From Companilactobacillus formosensis (GTDB lineage: Bacteria; Bacillota; Bacilli; Lactobacillales; Lactobacillaceae), in assembly GCF_005405305.1 (NCBI RefSeq), contig NZ_BJDU01000001.1:246791-310790 (forward strand): a stretch of 64,000 bases of DNA. The letters are read 5' to 3'. Position numbers and translations under genes: made by a program. Every line of letters begins with the position of its first letter. The stretch's first letter is position 1. Under the pieces are notes generated by a model. It was not told the DNA's origin. It did not search any database and saw nothing but the letters and a program-made list of their open reading frames with translations. This document shows positions 40,115-52,190 of the stretch, one piece after another.

Positions 40115-40186
40115 GCGGAAGTAGTTCAGTGGTAGAACATCACCTTGCCATGGTGGGGGTCGCGGGTTCGAATCCCGTCTTCCGCT
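40115..40186 (+). tRNA. tRNA-Gly (anticodon GCC)
   Basis: Acceptor GCGGAAG pairs with CTTCCGC, anticodon stem CACC/GGTG around TTGCCAT with GCC, T arm GGGTTCGAATCCC, discriminator T. CCA not encoded. Lies 10 bases after tRNA-Thr. Confidence 0.95.
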
Positions 40187-40210
40187 TCAGAGAATTTGAA
40201 AGTAAAAAAG

Positions 40211-40247
40211 GGTAATTAATTCTGATAAAGAATTGATTACCTTTTTT
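40211..40247 (+). terminator. Terminator of the tRNA cluster
   Basis: GGTAATTAATTC (40211-40222) pairs with GAATTGATTACC (40230-40241), one mismatch, then six Ts. Confidence 0.9.
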
Positions 40248-40386
40248 CGTTCTCTAAGAATTGTTCAAAAAGGCAATCTAAAATTCCTATATTAACTTCA
40301 GGAATGTGTTAGGATTCTAATTGAGAACAATTATTAGTAAGGTAATTGAATTTTATTATTAATTTGAAGTGAATAAGTTAAATTAA

Positions 40387-40414
40387 TTGCTTTTTTTGAA
40401 AACACAATTATACT
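40387..40414 (+). promoter_or_regulatory. Possible clpC promoter
   Basis: TTGCTT (40387-40392), 16-base spacer, TATACT (40409-40414), 36 bases before clpC. I looked for a CtsR heptad repeat (GGTCAAA type) and a CIRCE element here and found neither. The stretch 40248-40386 shows nothing else recognisable. Confidence 0.45.
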
Positions 40415-40450
40415 TTCTAAACAGACACTTAAAAAGTAGAGGTAACGTTA

Positions 40451-42952
40451 ATGGACAAAGTATTTACCGAAAGCGCCAAGAATGCACTTGTTTTAGCTCA
40501 AGAACGTGCTAAAGCATTTCATCACAATGCTGTTGGAACTGAGCATATTTTACTTGGTCTAACAATGGAAAATGATGGTATTGCCGGTATTACTTTGAGA
40601 GATCTAGCTGTAAGTGATCGAGATGTTGAAGAGGAGATTGAACATCTGACAGGTTATGGGGATGTCTCATCTAATACTGCTAAAGGAATTTATCTACCAT
40701 ATTCTCCTAAGGGACAATTAATTTTAAGTGCAGCCCAAGAAGTTTCCGACGTATACAAGTCAAATCGTGTCGGAACTGAACACATTTTGTTAGCAATTCT
40801 TGATGACGCTGATAATTTAGCGAATAGAATTTTAGTTAACTTAGGACTTAGTCTAGCCAAGACTAAATCATTGCTTCTTTCTAAGATGGGAATGTCTAAC
40901 AAGGCAGCTCGTCGTGGATTTGCGGCCAATTTATCTGATAAACAAAGAAAAACTCAAGGACAAGCTAAAGGAAAGGGTGGTACGCCTACACTCGATTCAT
41001 TAGCTCGTGACTTGACGAAGATGGCTAAAGACAATCAAATCGATCCTGTTATCGGTCGTCAAAAAGAAGTCGAAAGAACTATCCAGATTCTTAGTCGTCG
41101 TACTAAGAACAACCCTGTTTTAGTAGGTGAACCTGGTGTTGGTAAAACTGCTATTGCTGAAGGATTAGCTATTAGTATCGTCAAAAAAGAAGTTCCTTTT
41201 GATATGCAAAACAAGCGTATCATGATGCTTGATATGGGTTCATTAGTTGCTGGTACTAAGTATCGTGGTGAGTTTGAAGATCGACTTAAAAAAGTTATCC
41301 AAGAAATTTATGAAGATAAGCACGTAATTTTATTTATTGATGAATTGCATACCTTAATCGGTGCCGGTGGTGCTGAGGGTGCTATTGATGCTTCTAATAT
41401 TTTGAAGCCAGCCCTAGCTCGTGGCGAATTGCAATTGATCGGTGCAACAACTTCAAATGAATACCAAAAATACATTGAAAAAGATACAGCTTTGGAACGT
41501 CGTTTTGCTAAAGTTTATGTTGAAGAACCTAGTGCCGAAGATTCTGTTAAGATTCTGGATGGTTTGCGTCCTAGATATGAACAACATCATGGTCTAACTA
41601 TTTCTGATGAAGCAGTTGAAGCAGCCGTTCGTCTCTCAACTCGTTATCTAACAAATCGTTTCTTACCTGATAAGGCTATTGATTTGATGGATGAAGCATC
41701 TGCTAAGGTTAGAATCCACAATGTATCCAAGAATAATAAGTTGGAAGAATTGACTGATCAATCCATGAAATTGATTAACGATAAAAACAACGCCATCTTG
41801 GATCAAGATTTTGAGAAAGCTGCCAAGATTCGTGAAGAGGAACAAAACGTTCAAGCACAACTTGCTAAGCTCAAAAACAAGAAATCTACTAGCAAGAAAC
41901 CGGTAGTTACAGCCGATGACATTGCTGAGGTAATTGCTGAATGGACTGGAGTTCCGGTTAAACAAATCACTCGTAAGGAAAGTGAGAAATTGCTTAACCT
42001 TGAAAAAGAACTTCACAAACGTGTTATTGGCCAAGATACAGCCATCAGTGCCGTATCTCGTGCTATTCGTCGTGCTAGAAGTGGTATGAAGGATCCAAAT
42101 CGTCCAATTGGTTCATTTATGTTCTTAGGACCTACTGGTGTTGGTAAAACTGAATTGGCTAAGTCAATCGCTGAAGTTATGTTTGGTTCAGAAGACAATA
42201 TGATTCGGGTTGATATGTCTGAATACATGGAACAATACAGTACTTCTAAATTGATTGGTTCAGCTCCAGGCTATGTTGGTTTCGATGAAGGTGGACAATT
42301 GACTGAGAAAGTTAGAAATGAACCTTATTCAGTTGTTCTACTAGATGAAGTTGAAAAGGCACATCCAGATGTCTTTAATATCTTATTGCAAGTTCTTGAC
42401 GATGGTATTTTAACGGATGCTAAAGGACGCAAAGTCGATTTCAGAAATACTATTATCATCATGACTTCTAACTTAGGTGCTAGAGCCTTGAATGAAGAAA
42501 AAGAAGTTGGTTTTGGTGCTAAAGACGTTCATGATGACTTCAAAGAAATGCAAGAACGTATCGACGCTGAAATGAAGAAGTTCTTCCGCCCAGAATTCTT
42601 GAACCGTGTTGATGAAACAATCGTCTTCAAGGCTTTGAACAAAGAACAGCTTAAAGCAATTGCTAAGATTATGAGTAGCAATCTTGAAAAACGTTTAGCT
42701 GAAAGAGATATCAAGTTAGTAATTTCTCCAACAGCCTACAATGATTTAGTTAAAGATGGCTACAATCCAGAATATGGTGCTCGTCCAATGAGAAGAACCA
42801 TCCAAAGAGAAATTGAAGATCCTGTCAGTGAACAACTCCTAATGGGTAAAGTTGATGCAGGTGATACAATCAAGGTTGGCTCTAAGAAAGGCAAGCTAAC
42901 AATCAATATTGCTAAACCAGAAAACAAAAAAACTCTAACTCATCAAAAATAA
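40451..42952 (+). CDS. clpC: AAA+ chaperone ClpC
   Basis: Hsp100 unfoldase that feeds ClpP. Two N-terminal Clp repeats (residues 1-145: [13 protein letters not shown] and [13 protein letters not shown]), first Walker A GEPGVGKT, a UVR-type coiled middle domain (about 415-460: [14 protein letters not shown]), second Walker A GPTGVGKT and Walker [16 protein letters not shown]. The middle domain marks ClpC rather than ClpA. 833 aa. ctsR, mcsA and mcsB, which precede clpC in Bacillus after lysS and the rRNA/tRNA block, are missing here. Confidence 0.95.
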   Translation: MDKVFTESAKNALVLAQERAKAFHHNAVGTEHILLGLTMENDGIAGITLRDLAVSDRDVEEEIEHLTGYGDVSSNTAKGIYLPYSPKGQLILSAAQEVSDVYKSNRVGTEHILLAILDDADNLANRILVNLGLSLAKTKSLLLSKMGMSNKAARRGFAANLSDKQRKTQGQAKGKGGTPTLDSLARDLTKMAKDNQIDPVIGRQKEVERTIQILSRRTKNNPVLVGEPGVGKTAIAEGLAISIVKKEVPFDMQNKRIMMLDMGSLVAGTKYRGEFEDRLKKVIQEIYEDKHVILFIDELHTLIGAGGAEGAIDASNILKPALARGELQLIGATTSNEYQKYIEKDTALERRFAKVYVEEPSAEDSVKILDGLRPRYEQHHGLTISDEAVEAAVRLSTRYLTNRFLPDKAIDLMDEASAKVRIHNVSKNNKLEELTDQSMKLINDKNNAILDQDFEKAAKIREEEQNVQAQLAKLKNKKSTSKKPVVTADDIAEVIAEWTGVPVKQITRKESEKLLNLEKELHKRVIGQDTAISAVSRAIRRARSGMKDPNRPIGSFMFLGPTGVGKTELAKSIAEVMFGSEDNMIRVDMSEYMEQYSTSKLIGSAPGYVGFDEGGQLTEKVRNEPYSVVLLDEVEKAHPDVFNILLQVLDDGILTDAKGRKVDFRNTIIIMTSNLGARALNEEKEVGFGAKDVHDDFKEMQERIDAEMKKFFRPEFLNRVDETIVFKALNKEQLKAIAKIMSSNLEKRLAERDIKLVISPTAYNDLVKDGYNPEYGARPMRRTIQREIEDPVSEQLLMGKVDAGDTIKVGSKKGKLTINIAKPENKKTLTHQK

Positions 42953-42962
42953 TTTCCAACTA

Positions 42963-42991
42963 TTGACAAGATGAGACCATCAGAGTATTAT
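42963..42991 (+). promoter_or_regulatory. Strong promoter ahead of rpoB
   Basis: Perfect TTGACA (42963-42968), 17-base spacer and TATTAT (42986-42991), beginning 10 bases past the clpC stop. The predicted transcript then meets a hairpin GCATATCACG/CGTGATTATGC (43018-43049) and a terminator-like hairpin before rpoB. Confidence 0.7.
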
Positions 42992-43061
42992 GTCTTTTGA
43001 GATTCAAAGTTCAAATCGCATATCACGATCTATTGTCCGTGATTATGCTAAATAAAAAACG

Positions 43062-43099
43062 CAAAAATAGATTTTTGATTCTATTTTTGGTTTTTTTTT
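43062..43099 (+). terminator. Terminator or attenuator in the rpoB leader
   Basis: CAAAAATAGA (43062-43071) pairs with TCTATTTTTG (43080-43089), followed by nine Ts. It would end clpC transcripts, but it also lies downstream of the strong promoter at 42963 and so could attenuate rpoBC or end a short RNA of about 100 nt. A weaker TTTTCA/TGTAAT promoter may lie between it and rpoB. Confidence 0.7.
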
Positions 43100-43197
43100 G
43101 CCTAAAAACAGGGTAAAAAAACGTTTTCAGGTAAATTGTAATCAAATTGTAATATTTGAGATGTGATTTGAACAAATTAAATGTTGAGGTGAAAAAT

Positions 43198-46100
43198 TTG
43201 ACTTATCATAACGTTAATTATGGTGCACACCGTGTTCGTCGTAGTTATGCGAAGATCAAGGAAGTACTTCCTTTGCCAAATTTGATTGACATTCAAACAA
43301 ATTCTTACAAGTGGTTCTTAGATGAAGGACTAAAAGATATGTTTGACGATATTATGCCAATCGATGACTTTGCGGGAAACCTTTCTTTGGAATACGTCGA
43401 TTACAAGTTGCTCGAACCAAAATATACTGTTGAAGAAGCTAGAGCACATGATGCAAACTTCTCAGCACCATTACACGTAACTTTGAAATTGACAAATCAT
43501 GAAACTGGTGAAATCAAGACACAAGATGTCTTCTTTGGTGATTTCCCAATCATGACAGATGAAGGAACTTTCATCATCAACGGTGCTGAACGTGTTATTG
43601 TTTCTCAATTAGTACGTTCTCCTGGTATTTATTACAATCAAGATACTGATAAAAACGGTCGTATAAACTATGGTACAACTGTTATCCCTAACCGTGGTGC
43701 TTGGTTGGAATATGAAACAGATGCTAAAGGTATCGGTTATGTAAGAATCGATAGAACTAGAAAATTACCTATTTCTGAATTAGTTAGAGCTCTTGGCTTT
43801 GGTGAAGATTCAGAAATTCTTGATATTTTTGGTGAAAACGATACTTTGAACCTAACACTTGAAAAAGATGTTCATAAAGAAGCAACTGACTCACGTGTTG
43901 AGGAAGCTTTGAAGGATATCTATGAAAGACTTCGTCCTGGTGAACCAAAGACTGCAGATAGTTCTCGTTCATTGCTATATGCTAGATTCTTTGACCCACG
44001 TAGATATGACTTAGCTCCTGTTGGTCGTTACAAGATTAATAAGAAGTTAAATCTTAAGACAAGACTTCTTAACAAGACTTTGGCTGAAACACTTGCTGAC
44101 CCAGATACTGGTGAAGTTATTTTGGCTAAAGATACATTACTTGATCGTGATGCAATGAAGAAATTGAGTCCATATCTTGATAGAGATGATTTCAAGACTA
44201 TCACTATGACTCCTTCAGACGAGGGTGTTCTAACAGACCCAATTACTATTCAAACAATCAAGGTTTACTCAGAAGCTGACAATGAAAAAGTTGTTAATAT
44301 TATTGGTAACGGTCATATTCCTGAAGAAAACCGTACAATTACACCTGCTGATATTTTGGCTGGTATTAACTACTTCTTGAACTTGAAAGAAGACATCGGT
44401 ACTACAGATGATATTGATCACTTGGGTAACCGTCGTATTCGTTCTGTCGGTGAATTGCTACAAAACCAATTCCGTATTGGTCTATCACGTATGGAACGTG
44501 TTGTACGTGAAAGAATGTCAATTCAAGACTCAGCTACTGTTACACCTCAACAATTGATCAACATTAGACCTGTTGTAGCTTCAATTAAGGAATTCTTTGG
44601 TTCATCACAATTGTCACAATTCATGGATCAAACAAATCCACTTGGAGAACTAGAACACAAGCGTCGTCTATCAGCCCTTGGACCTGGTGGTTTGACTCGT
44701 GATCGTGCCGGATATGAAGTTCGTGACGTTCACTATACTCACTATGGTCGTATGTGTCCTATTGAAACACCTGAAGGACCTAATATCGGACTTATCAATA
44801 ACTTGGCTTCATACGCTATCATCAACAAGTATGGTTTCATTGAAACACCATATCGTCGTGTTTCATGGGATACTCACAAGGTAACTGACAAAATTGATTA
44901 CTTGACTGCTGATGAAGAAGATAACTACGTTGTTGCTCAAGCTAATACACCATTAAACGATGATGGTTCATTTGTTGAAAATACAATTTTGGCTCGTCAT
45001 AAAGATGACAACATCGAAACTACTCCAGAAAAAGTCGATTACATGGACGTTTCTCCTAAACAAGTAGTTTCTGTTGCTACTGCATGTATTCCTTTCTTGG
45101 AAAACGATGACTCAAACCGTGCCTTGATGGGTGCTAACATGCAACGTCAAGCTGTTCCTTTGATCAATCCACATGCACCATTAGTTGGTACTGGTATGGA
45201 ATACATTGCTGCCCATGATTCTGGTGCTGCTTTGCTTGCTGATCACAGTGGTGTTGTTGAATACGTTGATGCTAAGAAAGTTACTATCAAACGTGACGAA
45301 GACGGTACAACTGACGATTACAAGATCACTAAGTTCCGTCGTTCAAATAATGGTAAGTCATATAACCAAAGACCTATCGTTCACAAGGGTGAAGAAGTTA
45401 AGAAGGGTGAAATCATTGCCGATGGTCCTGCCATGGAAAATGGTGAATTAGCTCTTGGTCAAAACCCACTTATCGCCTTCATGACATGGAATATGTATAA
45501 CTATGAAGATGCGATCGTTCTTTCAGAAAAATTAGTTCGTGAAGATGCATATACTTCAATCCATATTGAAGAGTATGAATCAGAAGCACGTGATACTAAA
45601 CTTGGACCTGAAGAAATCACACGTGAAATTCCTAACGTTGGTGAAGATTCATTGAAGGATCTTGACGAATTCGGAATTATCCGTATTGGTGCTGAAGTTC
45701 GCGATGGCGATATCTTAGTTGGTAAAGTTACACCTAAGGGTGTTACAGAATTATCAGCCGAAGAAAGACTATTGCACGCTATCTTTGGTGAAAAAGCTCG
45801 TGAAGTTCGTGATACTTCACTTCGTGTACCACATGGTGGTGGCGGAATTATCCAAGACGTTAAGGTCTTCACTCGTGAAGCCGGAGACGAACTTGATCCT
45901 GGTGTTAACATGTTAGTTCGTGTTTACATTGCTCAAAAGCGTAAGATTCAAGTTGGTGACAAGATGGCCGGACGTCACGGTAACAAAGGTACTGTTTCAA
46001 TCGTTGTACCTGAAGAAGATATGCCATACATGCCAGATGGTACTCCAGTAGATATCCTATTGAACCCAATGGGTGTTCCATCACGTATGAATATCGGACA

Positions 46101-46806
46101 AGTTCTAGATCTTCACTTAGGTATGGCTGCTAGAAAACTTGGCATCCACGTTACAACACCTGTTTTCGATGGTGTAACTAACGATGAACTTTGGGACATT
46201 GTTAAAGAAGCTGATATGGATTCAGATGGTAAGTCAATCCTTTATGATGGACGTACTGGTGAACCATTCAAGAACCGTGTCGCTGTTGGTGTCATGTACT
46301 ACTTGAAACTAGCTCACATGGTTGATGATAAACTTCACGCTCGTTCAATCGGACCATACTCACTAGTTACTCAACAACCACTTGGTGGTAAAGCACAATT
46401 TGGTGGACAGAGATTTGGTGAAATGGAAGTTTGGGCTCTTGAAGCTTATGGTGCCGCTTATACATTGCAAGAAATCTTGACATACAAGTCTGATGATATT
46501 GTTGGACGTGTTAAGACTTATGAAGCTATCGTTAAGGGTGAAAGTATTCCAAAACCTGGTGTTCCTGAATCATTCCGTGTTCTTGTCAAAGAACTACAAG
46601 CCTTAGGACTAGATATGAAAGTTCTAGACTCACATAAGAAAGAAATTGAACTTAGAGATATGGACGAAGATGATGATACAGTAAGTATCGACGCTCTATC
46701 TAAGTTTGCTAAACAACAAGAACAAAAACGTGCTGAAGAAGAAGCTAAGAAACTCGAAGCATCTAAAGATTCAGCTGAGTCAACTAGTACAAAATCAGAA
46801 AACTAG
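43198..46806 (+). CDS. rpoB: RNA polymerase beta subunit
   Basis: 1202 aa from the TTG at 43198, chosen because GAGGTG lies upstream and the next residues ([17 protein letters not shown]) line up with the family N-terminus; an upstream in-frame ATG at 43156 is possible. The rifampicin pocket reads [28 protein letters not shown], i.e. the susceptible type. The C-terminal part has the conserved GRHGNKG and [18 protein letters not shown]. After about residue 1170 a Lys/Glu/Ser-rich tail extends the chain. rpoC follows after 24 bases. Confidence 0.98.
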   Translation: MTYHNVNYGAHRVRRSYAKIKEVLPLPNLIDIQTNSYKWFLDEGLKDMFDDIMPIDDFAGNLSLEYVDYKLLEPKYTVEEARAHDANFSAPLHVTLKLTNHETGEIKTQDVFFGDFPIMTDEGTFIINGAERVIVSQLVRSPGIYYNQDTDKNGRINYGTTVIPNRGAWLEYETDAKGIGYVRIDRTRKLPISELVRALGFGEDSEILDIFGENDTLNLTLEKDVHKEATDSRVEEALKDIYERLRPGEPKTADSSRSLLYARFFDPRRYDLAPVGRYKINKKLNLKTRLLNKTLAETLADPDTGEVILAKDTLLDRDAMKKLSPYLDRDDFKTITMTPSDEGVLTDPITIQTIKVYSEADNEKVVNIIGNGHIPEENRTITPADILAGINYFLNLKEDIGTTDDIDHLGNRRIRSVGELLQNQFRIGLSRMERVVRERMSIQDSATVTPQQLINIRPVVASIKEFFGSSQLSQFMDQTNPLGELEHKRRLSALGPGGLTRDRAGYEVRDVHYTHYGRMCPIETPEGPNIGLINNLASYAIINKYGFIETPYRRVSWDTHKVTDKIDYLTADEEDNYVVAQANTPLNDDGSFVENTILARHKDDNIETTPEKVDYMDVSPKQVVSVATACIPFLENDDSNRALMGANMQRQAVPLINPHAPLVGTGMEYIAAHDSGAALLADHSGVVEYVDAKKVTIKRDEDGTTDDYKITKFRRSNNGKSYNQRPIVHKGEEVKKGEIIADGPAMENGELALGQNPLIAFMTWNMYNYEDAIVLSEKLVREDAYTSIHIEEYESEARDTKLGPEEITREIPNVGEDSLKDLDEFGIIRIGAEVRDGDILVGKVTPKGVTELSAEERLLHAIFGEKAREVRDTSLRVPHGGGGIIQDVKVFTREAGDELDPGVNMLVRVYIAQKRKIQVGDKMAGRHGNKGTVSIVVPEEDMPYMPDGTPVDILLNPMGVPSRMNIGQVLDLHLGMAARKLGIHVTTPVFDGVTNDELWDIVKEADMDSDGKSILYDGRTGEPFKNRVAVGVMYYLKLAHMVDDKLHARSIGPYSLVTQQPLGGKAQFGGQRFGEMEVWALEAYGAAYTLQEILTYKSDDIVGRVKTYEAIVKGESIPKPGVPESFRVLVKELQALGLDMKVLDSHKKEIELRDMDEDDDTVSIDALSKFAKQQEQKRAEEEAKKLEASKDSAESTSTKSEN

Positions 46807-46830
46807 TTAAAACTTTAGGGAGGTTACCTT

Positions 46831-49800
46831 TTGATAGACGTTAATAAATTCGAAAGTATGCAAATTGGTTTAGCATCTCCGGATAAGATTCGTAGTTGGT
46901 CTTATGGGGAAGTTAAAAAACCAGAAACTATCAACTACCGTACTTTGAAACCAGAAAAAGATGGTCTATTCGATGAAAGAATTTTCGGACCAACTAAAGA
47001 CTGGGAATGTGCCTGTGGTAAGTACAAACGTATCCGTTATAAGGGTATTGTTTGTGACCGCTGTGGTGTTGAAGTTACTCGTTCAAAAGTTCGTCGTGAA
47101 CGTATGGCTCATATCGAACTAGCAGCCCCAGTATCACACATCTGGTACTTTAAGGGTATCCCATCACGTATGGGACTTGTTTTGGACATGAGTCCAAGAA
47201 ACTTGGAAGAAGTTATCTACTTTGCATCATACGTAGTTATCGATCCAGGTGAAACAGATCTAGAAAAGAAACAACTATTAACTGAAACAGAATATCGTAA
47301 GAAACGTGAAGAATTTGGCGACAAGTTCGTTGCTAAGATGGGTGCTGAAGGTATCCGTGATTTACTTAGCCAAGTTGATATGGATGCTGAAGTTAAAGAA
47401 TTACGTGATACATTGAAGTCCGCTCAAGGACAAAAACGTACACGTGCTATCAGACGTTTGGATATCTTAAGTGCTTTCCAAAAATCAGGTAACAAGCCTG
47501 AATGGATGGTAATGGAAGCAATTCCTGTTATCCCACCTGATTTACGTCCAATGGTTCAACTTGAAGGTGGCCGTTTTGCCACTTCTGATTTGAACGATTT
47601 GTACCGTCGTGTTATTAACCGTAACAATCGTTTGAAGAGATTGTTAGACTTGCACGCTCCAAGTATCATTGTTCAAAATGAAAAGAGAATGTTGCAAGAA
47701 GCTGTCGATGCTTTGATCGATAATGGTCGTCGTGGCCGTCCTGTTACAGGTCCTGGTAACCGTCCATTGAAGTCACTTTCACATATGCTTAAAGGTAAGC
47801 AAGGACGTTTCCGTCAAAACTTACTTGGTAAACGTGTTGACTACTCAGGACGTTCGGTTATCGATGTTGGTCCTACACTTAAGTTCTATCAATGTGGACT
47901 TCCACGTGAAATGGCTTTGGAATTGTTCAAACCATTCGTTATGCATGAACTTGTAAAAAGAGAAATTGCTTCTAACGTTAAAAATGCTAGAAGAAAGATC
48001 GACAGACAAGATGATGACATTTGGGATGTACTAGAAGACGTTATCAAAGAACGTCCAGTACTTCTTAACCGTGCCCCTACACTTCACAGACTTGGTATTC
48101 AAGCCTTTGAACCTGTATTGGTTGATGGTAAATCAATGCGTTTGCACCCACTAGCTTGTGAAGCTTACAATGCCGATTTTGATGGGGACCAGATGGCTAT
48201 CCACGTTCCTCTATCAGACGAAGCCCAAGCTGAAGCTCGTATGTTGATGCTAGCTGCTCACCATATTCTTGCTCCTAAAGATGGTAAGCCTATCGTTACT
48301 CCTTCACAGGATGTTGTTTTAGGTAACTACTATCTAACAATTGAAACAAGACATATGACTGGTGAAGGTAAGATCTTCAAGGATGCCAATGAAGTACAAA
48401 CAGCACTTCTAAATGGTGATGTTCACTATCACACAAGAATTGGTATCGCTGTAGACTCAATGCCTAACAAGCCATTCAAGGATGACCAAAGAGATAAGGT
48501 TATGATTACTTCTGTTGGTAAGGTAATCTTTAACGAAATTCTTCCTGAAGATTTCCCATACTTGAATGAACCAACTGATGATAATTTGATGCACGGTGTT
48601 CCTGATAAATACTTCCTTGGTAAAGGTGAAGATATTCATCAACGTCTTGACGAAATGGATCTAGTAGACCCATTGAAGAGTGGTTATCTATCAGATATTA
48701 TCGCTCAAGTCTTCAAGATTTACCGTGTTCAAAGAACTTCATCACTACTTGATGATATGAAGGAATTAGGTTACACAATCTGTACACTTTCTGGTTTGAC
48801 AGTTGGTGTTACTGATGTTCCTAACTTAACTCAAAAACCTGAAATCATCGAAAAAGCCCACAAACAAGTTGCTTCAATTTCTAAGCAATTCCGTCGTGGT
48901 CTTATCACTGACTCAGAACGTCACGATCGTGTTATCAGTGTTTGGAACGATACAAAGGATGAAATTCAACAATTGTTGATTGACTCATTTGATCCTACAA
49001 ACCCTATTTCAATGATGTCTGACTCTGGTGCCCGTGGTAACATTTCAAACTTTACTCAGCTAGCTGGTATGCGTGGACTTATGGCTGCCCCTAACGGTGG
49101 TATGATGGAAATTCCTGTTATTTCTAACTTCCGTGAAGGACTAACAGTTATGGAAATGTTCATGTCAACCCACGGTGCTCGTAAAGGTATGACCGATACA
49201 GCCTTGAAGACAGCCAACTCAGGTTACTTAACACGTCGTCTAGTTGATGTTGCTCAAGATGTTATCGTTCGTGAAGAAGATTGTGGTACTGATCGTGGTC
49301 TTGTCGTAAGTGCAATCACTGAAGGTACTGATATGATCGAACCATTGTATGACAGACTTGTTGGTCGTTATACTCAAAAGACTGTCAAAGACCCTAAGAC
49401 TGGTGATGTTATCGTTCCTCGTGGTGTCTTGATGGATGAAGATATCGCTCAAAAGGTTGTTGACGCAGGTGTTACACACGTTACAATTCGTTCAGCATTC
49501 ACATGTGATACAAAACATGGTGTATGTAAGAAGTGTTACGGTAGAAACCTTGCTACTGGTGAAGAAGTTGAAATTGGTGAAGCTGTTGGTACTGTTGCCG
49601 CTCAATCAATCGGTGAACCTGGTACACAATTGACTATGAGAAACTTCCATACCGGTGGTGTTGCTGGTGGCGATGATATTACTCAAGGACTTCCTCGTGT
49701 TCAAGAAATTGTTGAAGCCAGAAATCCTAAAGGTCTTGCTGTTATTTCTGAAGTTGATGGTACTGTTACCGCAATTGATGAAAACCCAGCTGAACATACT

Positions 49801-50499
49801 AAGGAAATCACTGTTGAAGGTGATATCGATAAGAGATCTTACAGTGTACCTTACACATCAAGTGTTGCGGTTGCCGAAGGTGATCACGTTAAACGTGGTG
49901 GTAAGTTGACACAAGGTTCAATCGATCCTAAGGAATTGATCAAAGTTACAAACGTCCTACATACAGAAAACTATTTGCTTGCTGAAATTCAAAAAGTTTA
50001 CCGTATGCAAGGTGTTGATATTTCTGATAAGCACTTTGAGGTTATGGTTAGACAAATGCTTAGAAAGATCCGTATTCTTGATCCTGGTGACACAGATGTA
50101 TTGCCTGGTCAATTAATGGATATTTCACAATTTACTGATCATAACCGTGAGACATTGTTCAATGGTGGTGTTCCTGCTACTGGACGTCCTGTTCTTCTTG
50201 GTATTACGAAGGCATCTCTTGAAACTAACAGTTTCTTGTCAGCTGCTTCCTTCCAGGAAACAACAAGAGTTCTTACAGATGCTTCAATCAGAGGTAAGAA
50301 TGATCCACTTCTTGGTCTTAAGGAAAATGTTATTATTGGTAAACTTATCCCTGCTGGTACTGGTATGGCTAAGTACAACCATATGGAACCTAAGAAAGTC
50401 GGTCCTATGGCAGACAATTCTTTAAACGGTGCCTATACAATTTCTGACATCGAAGCTCAAATGAAAGCTGAAGATGCAGCTAAAGAAGAAAAACATTAA
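46831..50499 (+). CDS. rpoC: RNA polymerase beta' subunit
   Basis: 1222 aa. N-terminal zinc site [20 protein letters not shown], the catalytic Mg motif NADFDGD at residues 447-453, the trigger-loop region ([20 protein letters not shown]), and a second zinc cluster ([13 protein letters not shown]). Start TTG at 46831 behind AGGGAGG. Both large polymerase subunits thus start with TTG. Ends at a clear terminator. Lactobacillus order; in Bacillus an L7Ae-like gene and rpsL follow directly. Confidence 0.98.
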   Translation: MIDVNKFESMQIGLASPDKIRSWSYGEVKKPETINYRTLKPEKDGLFDERIFGPTKDWECACGKYKRIRYKGIVCDRCGVEVTRSKVRRERMAHIELAAPVSHIWYFKGIPSRMGLVLDMSPRNLEEVIYFASYVVIDPGETDLEKKQLLTETEYRKKREEFGDKFVAKMGAEGIRDLLSQVDMDAEVKELRDTLKSAQGQKRTRAIRRLDILSAFQKSGNKPEWMVMEAIPVIPPDLRPMVQLEGGRFATSDLNDLYRRVINRNNRLKRLLDLHAPSIIVQNEKRMLQEAVDALIDNGRRGRPVTGPGNRPLKSLSHMLKGKQGRFRQNLLGKRVDYSGRSVIDVGPTLKFYQCGLPREMALELFKPFVMHELVKREIASNVKNARRKIDRQDDDIWDVLEDVIKERPVLLNRAPTLHRLGIQAFEPVLVDGKSMRLHPLACEAYNADFDGDQMAIHVPLSDEAQAEARMLMLAAHHILAPKDGKPIVTPSQDVVLGNYYLTIETRHMTGEGKIFKDANEVQTALLNGDVHYHTRIGIAVDSMPNKPFKDDQRDKVMITSVGKVIFNEILPEDFPYLNEPTDDNLMHGVPDKYFLGKGEDIHQRLDEMDLVDPLKSGYLSDIIAQVFKIYRVQRTSSLLDDMKELGYTICTLSGLTVGVTDVPNLTQKPEIIEKAHKQVASISKQFRRGLITDSERHDRVISVWNDTKDEIQQLLIDSFDPTNPISMMSDSGARGNISNFTQLAGMRGLMAAPNGGMMEIPVISNFREGLTVMEMFMSTHGARKGMTDTALKTANSGYLTRRLVDVAQDVIVREEDCGTDRGLVVSAITEGTDMIEPLYDRLVGRYTQKTVKDPKTGDVIVPRGVLMDEDIAQKVVDAGVTHVTIRSAFTCDTKHGVCKKCYGRNLATGEEVEIGEAVGTVAAQSIGEPGTQLTMRNFHTGGVAGGDDITQGLPRVQEIVEARNPKGLAVISEVDGTVTAIDENPAEHTKEITVEGDIDKRSYSVPYTSSVAVAEGDHVKRGGKLTQGSIDPKELIKVTNVLHTENYLLAEIQKVYRMQGVDISDKHFEVMVRQMLRKIRILDPGDTDVLPGQLMDISQFTDHNRETLFNGGVPATGRPVLLGITKASLETNSFLSAASFQETTRVLTDASIRGKNDPLLGLKENVIIGKLIPAGTGMAKYNHMEPKKVGPMADNSLNGAYTISDIEAQMKAEDAAKEEKH

Positions 50500-50508
50500 C
50501 AAATAAAA

Positions 50509-50540
50509 AGTCGATAGATTAATTTCTATCGGCTTTTTTT
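50509..50540 (+). terminator. Terminator after rpoC
   Basis: AGTCGATAGA (50509-50518) pairs with TCTATCGGCT (50525-50534) with one wobble, then Ts. Confidence 0.88.
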
Positions 50541-50633
50541 GTAAAATGTTGGTTAAATGACTTGTATTTATTTCATTATTATCCACTATAATAGTAGGTA
50601 TAAATTACTGAAAATAATTTGGGGGTTAATATT

Positions 50634-51452
50634 TTGCAAAAACAAGAATTATCTTATAAAGACACCAAATTTACTGTTGATACTTATTGGATTGATCCAC
50701 TAGTAGATTATGAAGAACAAGTTGATCGGCCAGTGGTCATTATTTGTCCTGGTGGTGGCTTTAAGTTCCATTCTGATCGTGAAGCTCAACCAATTGCTTT
50801 GAAATTTAATTCAATTGGTATTCATGCTGTAGTGTTGCGTTACCAATTAGTAGATGATGATCACAGCGTTTATCCTTTGTCATTACAAGAAATGGCGACA
50901 ACGTTGAATTGGTTGAAGACACAAGCTGAACACCATATTGATTTGAAGAAAGTTATTTTGATAGGATTTTCAGCAGGTAGTCAAATTGTGGCTGACTTTA
51001 ATTCCATCATGTTGGATCCAGAACAAAGAGAGAAGATTTTCAGTGAAGAATTAGAGGTAGAACCTGCAGTTAACGTTATGGGTTATCCGGTCGTAGATAT
51101 GACACTAGGCTGGCCTAAGGAAGATAGTTGGGCAATGAAGATTTCTCCAGACATTTATTATTGGCAAGCTCAAGAACACTTAACGAAGCATGGTAAACCA
51201 ACTTTTATTTGGCAAACTGTCACTGATGAAGTAGTTCCAGTAATGAATTCAATTATTTATGCACAAAAAATGGATATGTTAAAAATTCCATATGAAATGC
51301 ATTTGTTTGGTTCAGGTAGTCATGGATTGTCATTGGCCACTTATGTAACGCAAAATCCTGGGGTAGAAAAGAATCTTAATGATTATGATGCTAAATGGTG
51401 GGAACTTTGTGTCAATTGGCTTAAGCTACAAAAGATTTTACCTAAGCATTAA
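50634..51452 (+). CDS. Alpha/beta-hydrolase, esterase-like
   Basis: 272-aa cytosolic hydrolase, no signal peptide. Oxyanion-hole segment VIICPGGGF, nucleophile elbow GFSAGS (Ser), acid in VTDEVVP and His in GSGSHGLS give a complete triad. The layout fits BD-FAE/acetyl-xylan-esterase-like carboxylesterases. Start TTG at 50634 is chosen over an upstream TTG because GGGGG lies 8 bases before it. A TTGTAT/TATAAT pair with a long 19-base spacer lies upstream (50562-50592). Its end overlaps the convergent comC by 15 bases. Substrate unknown. Confidence 0.8.
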   Translation: MQKQELSYKDTKFTVDTYWIDPLVDYEEQVDRPVVIICPGGGFKFHSDREAQPIALKFNSIGIHAVVLRYQLVDDDHSVYPLSLQEMATTLNWLKTQAEHHIDLKKVILIGFSAGSQIVADFNSIMLDPEQREKIFSEELEVEPAVNVMGYPVVDMTLGWPKEDSWAMKISPDIYYWQAQEHLTKHGKPTFIWQTVTDEVVPVMNSIIYAQKMDMLKIPYEMHLFGSGSHGLSLATYVTQNPGVEKNLNDYDAKWWELCVNWLKLQKILPKH

Positions 51453-52103
51453 ATAAAAGAGCGGATAGATTATTCCTGTTGACCAAGTTAGGTAGGGGAT
51501 GAATTTAAAAGCTCTTTTTTTGCGCCAAAAATAATGAACTAAGCAAAAGAAACAAGCTAGCAACAGTATGTATAAAAACGAATTTAAGTCAAAGAGTAAT
51601 CCAATGATAGTTAAAACTTCGATATCCCCTAATCCTAGAGGATATTTTTTATGCAATAAAATTAAAGTTAGATAAATGACTAGAGCTTCTAACCAATGTA
51701 TTTGGTTAAAACGTAGAAAAAAGCTTGGGATAGTCAACAAATAAAAAATAGGGTAGACGTAACCGAAGAAAAAGTCACTGAATCCCAAAATAATCAACAT
51801 TAAGAAAAATGGCAGATAAGAAAAGTCACCAATATATAAGAAAAAACACAACAGTAAACCACCAGTAAATTCAAGGATTGGATTACTAAAATCAAGTTGA
51901 TTTTTGCAAGAAATGCATTTACCATGAACTATGAAATAACCTATTATAGGTATAATTTCGAACCATCGTAGAATCCTACCACAGTAGTCACAGTGAGAAC
52001 GCCGAGAAAGACTGATCTGTGGGTAATCATGTGCAATAACTTTTAGAAAGGAGATAATGCAAGCTCCTAGTATGAAAAATAATAAGTATAAAAAGTATAT
52101 CAA
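51438..52103 (-). CDS. comC: Prepilin peptidase (type IV leader peptidase, ComC)
   Basis: Membrane aspartic protease that processes competence pseudopilins. Zinc-site CDYCGRILRWFEIIPIIGY plus CISCK (two CXXC pairs), the first catalytic Asp in GFSDFFFGYVYP and the GXGD motif in PLGLGDIEVL; about seven hydrophobic segments. 221 aa from TTG at 52103, which follows GAGGTGG; a GTG nine bases earlier overlaps that site. Convergent with the hydrolase and divergent from rpsL. No other com gene is in the window. Confidence 0.85.
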   Translation of the reverse strand: MIYFLYLLFFILGACIISFLKVIAHDYPQISLSRRSHCDYCGRILRWFEIIPIIGYFIVHGKCISCKNQLDFSNPILEFTGGLLLCFFLYIGDFSYLPFFLMLIILGFSDFFFGYVYPIFYLLTIPSFFLRFNQIHWLEALVIYLTLILLHKKYPLGLGDIEVLTIIGLLFDLNSFLYILLLACFFCLVHYFWRKKRAFKFIPYLTWSTGIIYPLFYLMLR

Positions 52104-52161
52104 TTTAACCACCTCATTAAAGATTACGTTGAAATGTGGATAACTTTTTAGAAAGGTTGCA

Positions 52162-52190
52162 TTGACATGGCATTTTTAAGATGGTATTCT
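52162..52190 (+). promoter_or_regulatory. Promoter of rpsL-rpsG-fusA
   Basis: Perfect TTGACA (52162-52167), 17-base spacer, TATTCT (52185-52190). A leader of about 135 nt follows; GTGGTT (52264-52269) and AACCAC (52290-52295) could pair in it. Leader function unknown. Confidence 0.65.

Noticed and set aside
43112-43126. Half cre (CGTTTTCA) in the rpoB leader
   Set aside because: Only the right half matches; the left half lacks the TG.
44500-44700. Possible rifampicin-resistance changes in rpoB
   Set aside because: The pocket residues read as the susceptible type ([18 protein letters not shown]).
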